Assembly (NCBI GenBank): GCA_041627475.1
Contig: JBFKQZ010000177.1
Coordinates: 1 to 6,736, forward strand
Reading direction: 5' to 3'
DNA from: JBFGFG01 sp041627475
GTDB taxonomy: Bacteria; Actinomycetota; Nitriliruptoria; Nitriliruptorales; Nitriliruptoraceae
Length of the DNA stretch: 6,736 bases
Below, piece by piece: positions 3,878-6,736 of the stretch. The notes beneath the pieces were generated by a model. It had not been told where the DNA came from, did no database searches, and saw only the letters and a list, made by a program, of their open reading frames with translations. Within the stretch, counting starts at the first letter, position 1, and each line of letters opens with the position of its first letter. Position numbers and translations under genes: made by a program.

Positions 3878-5974
3878 TCAGCCGGTGGTCGCCACGAGCG
3901 CGAAGTCCTGGTCCGTCGCGTCACCGGTCGACGGCACGCCGTCGCCGATGACCTCCGTGGCCCGAACGGTGATCGTCCACGTGCCGGCTGCAGCTCGGTC
4001 GAACCAGACGTTCTCGAGGTTGTTCAGCGTGTCCCGGACGCCGCCCGTCACGGACCGGCCACCCGAGAACACGTTGCCGAGGTAGGTGCTGCCGTCCGGT
4101 GCGACGACCACGAGGTCGAGGTCGTTGACCAGCGACCGCAGCTCGCCGCCCTGACCGTGGCCGAACGCGTCGGTCCATGCGAGGGTGATGCGCAGCGGCG
4201 TCGTGCCGTCGGTCTCCACCGTGAAGGTCGCCGTCTCGCCCGACGCGTCGAACGGGCTGCCCTGCTCGACGTGGAGCGCGCCGGGGGAGGAGAGCGCTGC
4301 CAGGCTCTGGCCGAGGTCCAGGCGGCCCCAGCCCTGCTGCTCGTTGGGCACTGGTCGCAGCGGCCGGCCATTGGCGTCGACGCCGGGTCGGCCGCCGGTG
4401 CGGGCGAGGTCGACGGCCCCGTTCACGAAGGCCGCCTTCACCAGCGCCGGCGACGGGTCGGCCCCGTCGTGGCCGGCGCGCCACGCCTCGGTGAACAGCG
4501 CGTAGGCGCCGGACACGTGCGGGGAGGCCATGGAGGTGCCGGTGCAGGTCGCGTGCAGCGGCGACGGGAACTGGACCGGTGTCGCGGCCGGGACGGGGAC
4601 GCCGCAGAGCGAACCCTGGGCGGCGCGCGTGCTCATCACGCCCTGTCCCGGGGCGACGAGGTCGACCAGGCGGCTGCCGTCGAGGTTCGGGCCGTGGGCG
4701 GTGCAGGTGCACAGGTCGTCACCGCCGGGCGAACCGGGGCGTCCGGAGCCGGACCCGCCGATGGCGAGGATGTTCTTGCCCTCGTCGGGCGCGCCCTGGG
4801 TGGAGGTGCCGCCCGAGCCGTTCATGATCGAGAAGACGACACCGAGCTGCTGGTCACCGGGTGCGTCCGGGTCCGCGTCACGGACCGCCGCATCGGCCTG
4901 GCGGGTGGGCTCGTCGTAGCCCTGCGGTGTGCCGGAGGGGCCCCAGGAGTTCTGGACGACGGTCGCACCTGCGCGGTGGGAGTCGGCGAAGAGTTCCGTG
5001 ATGCTCGGACGTGACGCCGTGAGGTTGATCGCGTTCTGGACGTGCAGCGACGCACCGGGCGCGACGCCGCGACCGAAGGCGTACCCGCCGGTGCCGCCGT
5101 CACCCAGGCCGGTGCTGCCACTGCCGAGCACGATGCCGGCGACGTGGGTGCCGTGGCCGATCGCGTCGTCGGTGTTGCCGGCCGGGCAGTCGGCACCGAG
5201 CGTGCGCGTGTAGGAGGTGCAGGTCACGGTGCGGCCGTCCGTGCCACCCGGCAGCTCCGGGTGGGTGGTGTCCACACCGCCGTCCACCACCGCGACGGTC
5301 ACGCCCGTGCCGTCGACGCCGAGGTCCTCGGCGGGCCGGTAGGGGGCGGTCGGTGCCGCGACACCCTCGGCGACGATGGCAGCGGTGCGCTCGTCACGCA
5401 GCGCCGCAGCACCCTGGAGCTCCGTGCCCGCAGCGACCGAGTAGACCTCCGGGAGACGTGCCAGGGCGGCGGCCACGGCGGCGTCGCCGGGCACCGTCAG
5501 CACGGTGCCGTCGGTGCTCGTGAACCCGCGGTGGGTGCCGCTGACCGGGCGCCCGGCGAGGGTGTCGCCGACGACGGTGACACGCAGCAGCTCGGCACCG
5601 TCCACCGACGGGTGGATGCGCGCAGCAGCAGGCAGCACGCCGGCGAAGCGCACGCCGTCGAGGGCGCGGATCGTCCGCGTCGTCGGGGCGTCCGCCCACA
5701 CCAGGTACGACACGGGCGCCAACGGCTGGACGAGGGTCGCACCGGTCGCGGGCAGGGCGTCGACGACGTCCGTCGCGCCACGCTCCTCGAACTGCACCAG
5801 GACGAGGTCCTCGGCGACCGGGTCGGCGGCCGCGAGGTCGACCACCGGGTCGACGGCGCCGCTGTGGAGGGGCAGCACGTGGAGTGTGCTCGTCGACGGC
5901 TGTGCCACCGGTGCGAACGCGGTGAGCAGCGCGACGGCGCCACTGGCGGCGAGGAGGGAACGGAGGTGCGGCAC
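3878..5974 (-). CDS. Secreted subtilisin-like serine protease (S8 family) with C-terminal beta domain
   Basis: The 698-residue product is an exported endopeptidase. A signal peptide covers about 1-25 (R5, then a hydrophobic core 7-23). Residues about 50-200 look like a propeptide that would chaperone folding and be removed. The peptidase domain (about 215-560) has the full catalytic set: D231 in VAVVDGGVDTTHPEL, H274 in GHGTHVAG, S481 in GTSMASPHVSGA, and N385 as the oxyanion residue. The C-terminal domain (about 565-698) carries VNDLDLVVVAPDG (616-628), LNNLENVWF and a final QDFALV, the pattern of the beta-barrel domain of KP-43-type subtilases. Six cysteines, all in the peptidase domain (252, 263, 421, 423, 457, 477), could form disulfides. 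GTG 5974 is chosen because GGAG (5982-5985) lies seven bases upstream and the signal peptide begins there. No sorting motif is seen, so release outside the cell is likely. A four-helix membrane protein gene follows 58 bases downstream. Confidence 0.95.
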   Translation of the reverse strand: MPHLRSLLAASGAVALLTAFAPVAQPSTSTLHVLPLHSGAVDPVVDLAAADPVAEDLVLVQFEERGATDVVDALPATGATLVQPLAPVSYLVWADAPTTRTIRALDGVRFAGVLPAAARIHPSVDGAELLRVTVVGDTLAGRPVSGTHRGFTSTDGTVLTVPGDAAVAAALARLPEVYSVAAGTELQGAAALRDERTAAIVAEGVAAPTAPYRPAEDLGVDGTGVTVAVVDGGVDTTHPELPGGTDGRTVTCTSYTRTLGADCPAGNTDDAIGHGTHVAGIVLGSGSTGLGDGGTGGYAFGRGVAPGASLHVQNAINLTASRPSITELFADSHRAGATVVQNSWGPSGTPQGYDEPTRQADAAVRDADPDAPGDQQLGVVFSIMNGSGGTSTQGAPDEGKNILAIGGSGSGRPGSPGGDDLCTCTAHGPNLDGSRLVDLVAPGQGVMSTRAAQGSLCGVPVPAATPVQFPSPLHATCTGTSMASPHVSGAYALFTEAWRAGHDGADPSPALVKAAFVNGAVDLARTGGRPGVDANGRPLRPVPNEQQGWGRLDLGQSLAALSSPGALHVEQGSPFDASGETATFTVETDGTTPLRITLAWTDAFGHGQGGELRSLVNDLDLVVVAPDGSTYLGNVFSGGRSVTGGVRDTLNNLENVWFDRAAAGTWTITVRATEVIGDGVPSTGDATDQDFALVATTG

Positions 5975-5981
5975 GGTGGGG

Positions 5982-5985
5982 CTCC
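5982..5985 (-). promoter_or_regulatory. Ribosome binding site of the S8 protease gene
   Basis: GGAG on the minus strand lies seven bases before GTG 5974. It fixes the start although the same frame stays open through the neighbouring divergent gene. Confidence 0.7.
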
Positions 5986-6063
5986 GGGCATCGTTTCGGC
6001 GCCCGAGGGCTTCGCCGCCGAGACCGCGTCCTCCTGCTCCCTTCTGTGCAGGGGTGCGGTGAC

Positions 6064-6078
6064 CGCCCCGGCGGGGCG
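6064..6078. repeat. Inverted repeat CGCCCC-GGC-GGGGCG between divergent genes
   Basis: Perfect six-base arms (6064-6069 and 6073-6078) flank a three-base centre in the 117-base gap between the S8 protease start (5974) and the dipeptidase start (6092). It ends 13 bases before the dipeptidase ATG, where it could be an operator or a hairpin affecting translation. In GC-rich DNA chance is a real alternative. Confidence 0.3.
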
Positions 6079-6091
6079 TAGCCTCCCGCCC

Positions 6092-6736
6092 ATGTTCACG
6101 CTGCTGCGCAACGCCGACGTGCACGCCCCGGACCACCTGGGCGTGCTGGACGTGCTGCTGGTCGCCGGCCGTGTCGTGTGGACGGGGACCGGCGACGCGC
6201 CGGTCGGACCCGGGCCGGCGGTCACCGTCCGCGACCTCGACGGCGCGCCGGTCGTCCCGGGGCTCGTGGACGCCCACGTCCACGTCACCGGTGGGGGTGG
6301 CGAGGGTGGTCCCACCACGGCCACGCCCCAGCCGCCGCTGTCGACCTACACCACCGCCGGCGTCACGAGCGTCGTGGGCCTGCTCGGCACCGACGACGTC
6401 GTGCGGACGCCGGGCCAGGTCCATGCCCGCGTCCGGGCACTCCGCGAGCTCGGCCTGCAGGCGTGGATGCTGACCGGGGGCTACGGCCTCCCGCCGGCGA
6501 CGATCACGGGCGACCTCGCGAGCGACCTCGTCCACGTCGACGCGGTCCTCGGCGTCGGGGAGGTCGCCGTCAGCGACCACCGGGGGACCGCGCCGACCGC
6601 GGCGGAGCTCGTCGCGCTCGCGACCCGCGTGCGGACCGCTGCACTGCTGGCCGGCAAGGCCGGCACGGTCCACCTCCACCTCGGCGACGGCCGTGCGGGG
6701 CTGGAGCCCGTGCGCCAGGCCGTGGCGACCAGCGAC
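6092..6736 (+). CDS. iadA: Beta-aspartyl (isoaspartyl) dipeptidase, N-terminal part (3' end outside window)
   Basis: These 215 residues are the N-terminal part of a metal-dependent amidohydrolase that splits beta-Asp-Xaa dipeptides, products of isoaspartyl-damaged proteins and of cyanophycin. E. coli IadA has 390 residues, so nearly half is missing at the right edge. A small beta domain (about 1-55) leads into the barrel. H62 and H64 in VDAHVHVTGGGGEGGPTT are the first metal ligands, followed by the substrate-binding GGGGE loop (E71). GGYGLPPATITG (129-140) matches the E. coli segment with the catalytic tyrosine (Y131 here), SDHR is at 161-164, and H196 in VHLHLGDG matches the E. coli ligand H201. 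In place of the carboxylated bridging lysine (K162 in E. coli) there is a glutamate, E157, in GVGEVAVSDHR. No signal peptide is present, so it is cytosolic. The start ATG has no strong ribosome binding site but fits the family N-terminus. It diverges from the S8 protease gene. Confidence 0.93.
   Translation, partial: MFTLLRNADVHAPDHLGVLDVLLVAGRVVWTGTGDAPVGPGPAVTVRDLDGAPVVPGLVDAHVHVTGGGGEGGPTTATPQPPLSTYTTAGVTSVVGLLGTDDVVRTPGQVHARVRALRELGLQAWMLTGGYGLPPATITGDLASDLVHVDAVLGVGEVAVSDHRGTAPTAAELVALATRVRTAALLAGKAGTVHLHLGDGRAGLEPVRQAVATSD

Noticed and set aside
2759..5014. A 751-codon open frame on the plus strand.
   Set aside because: It crosses pirin out of frame and runs antisense to two genes; its Arg/Ser/Pro-rich translation is typical of shadow frames in GC-rich DNA.
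5989..5991. ATG upstream of the S8 protease as an alternative start.
   Set aside because: It is not in frame with the protease.
5975..6679. The minus-strand frame of the S8 protease stays open upstream across the dipeptidase gene, giving 933 codons in all.
   Set aside because: The ribosome binding site and signal peptide place the start at 5974; the extension is the antisense of a clear iadA and has no family resemblance.

Overview
The window is very GC-rich DNA with G or C at nearly every third codon position. It encodes a clear prokaryotic ubiquitin-like protein (Pup), which points to an actinobacterium. The mix of genes and GC-rich codons would suit a deep-branching high-GC lineage, but I cannot name a genus from sequence alone.

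Layout from left to right. (1) Bases 1-911, minus strand: the N-terminal 303 residues of a secreted or surface protein, running off the left edge. (2) Bases 912-1283: a 372-base divergent intergenic region with several short inverted repeats and no convincing gene. (3) Bases 1284-1481, plus: pup. It is followed directly by a small unrecognised protein (1550-2005, probably starting earlier). (4) Bases 2002-2319, minus: a small two-helix membrane protein of PGPGW type, whose stop codon interlocks with that of the previous gene in one CTAG. (5) Bases 2407-3300, plus: a pirin. Its start region faces that of gene 4 across 87 bases holding a perfect 16-base palindrome. (6) Bases 3286-3819, minus: a four-helix membrane protein of unknown function, probably started at CTG, overlapping the pirin tail. 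(7) Bases 3878-5974, minus: a secreted subtilisin-family (S8) protease with propeptide and C-terminal beta domain. (8) Bases 6092-6736, plus: the N-terminal part of a beta-aspartyl (isoaspartyl) dipeptidase, running off the right edge.

Functional links are loose. Three genes bear on protein or peptide turnover (Pup tagging, extracellular proteolysis, isoaspartyl dipeptide hydrolysis), but they are not one operon and the shared theme may be chance. The likely co-transcribed pairs are pup with the protein after it, and the S8 protease with the four-helix membrane protein 58 bases downstream. I see no mobile element, CRISPR array, tRNA or rRNA, and no convincing new multi-gene system. The points most worth a second look are the pup gene separated from its usual dop and proteasome partners, two genes whose coding frames start without ATG, GTG or TTG, the palindrome between the pirin and PGPGW-like genes, and a glutamate where Escherichia coli IadA has its metal-bridging lysine.
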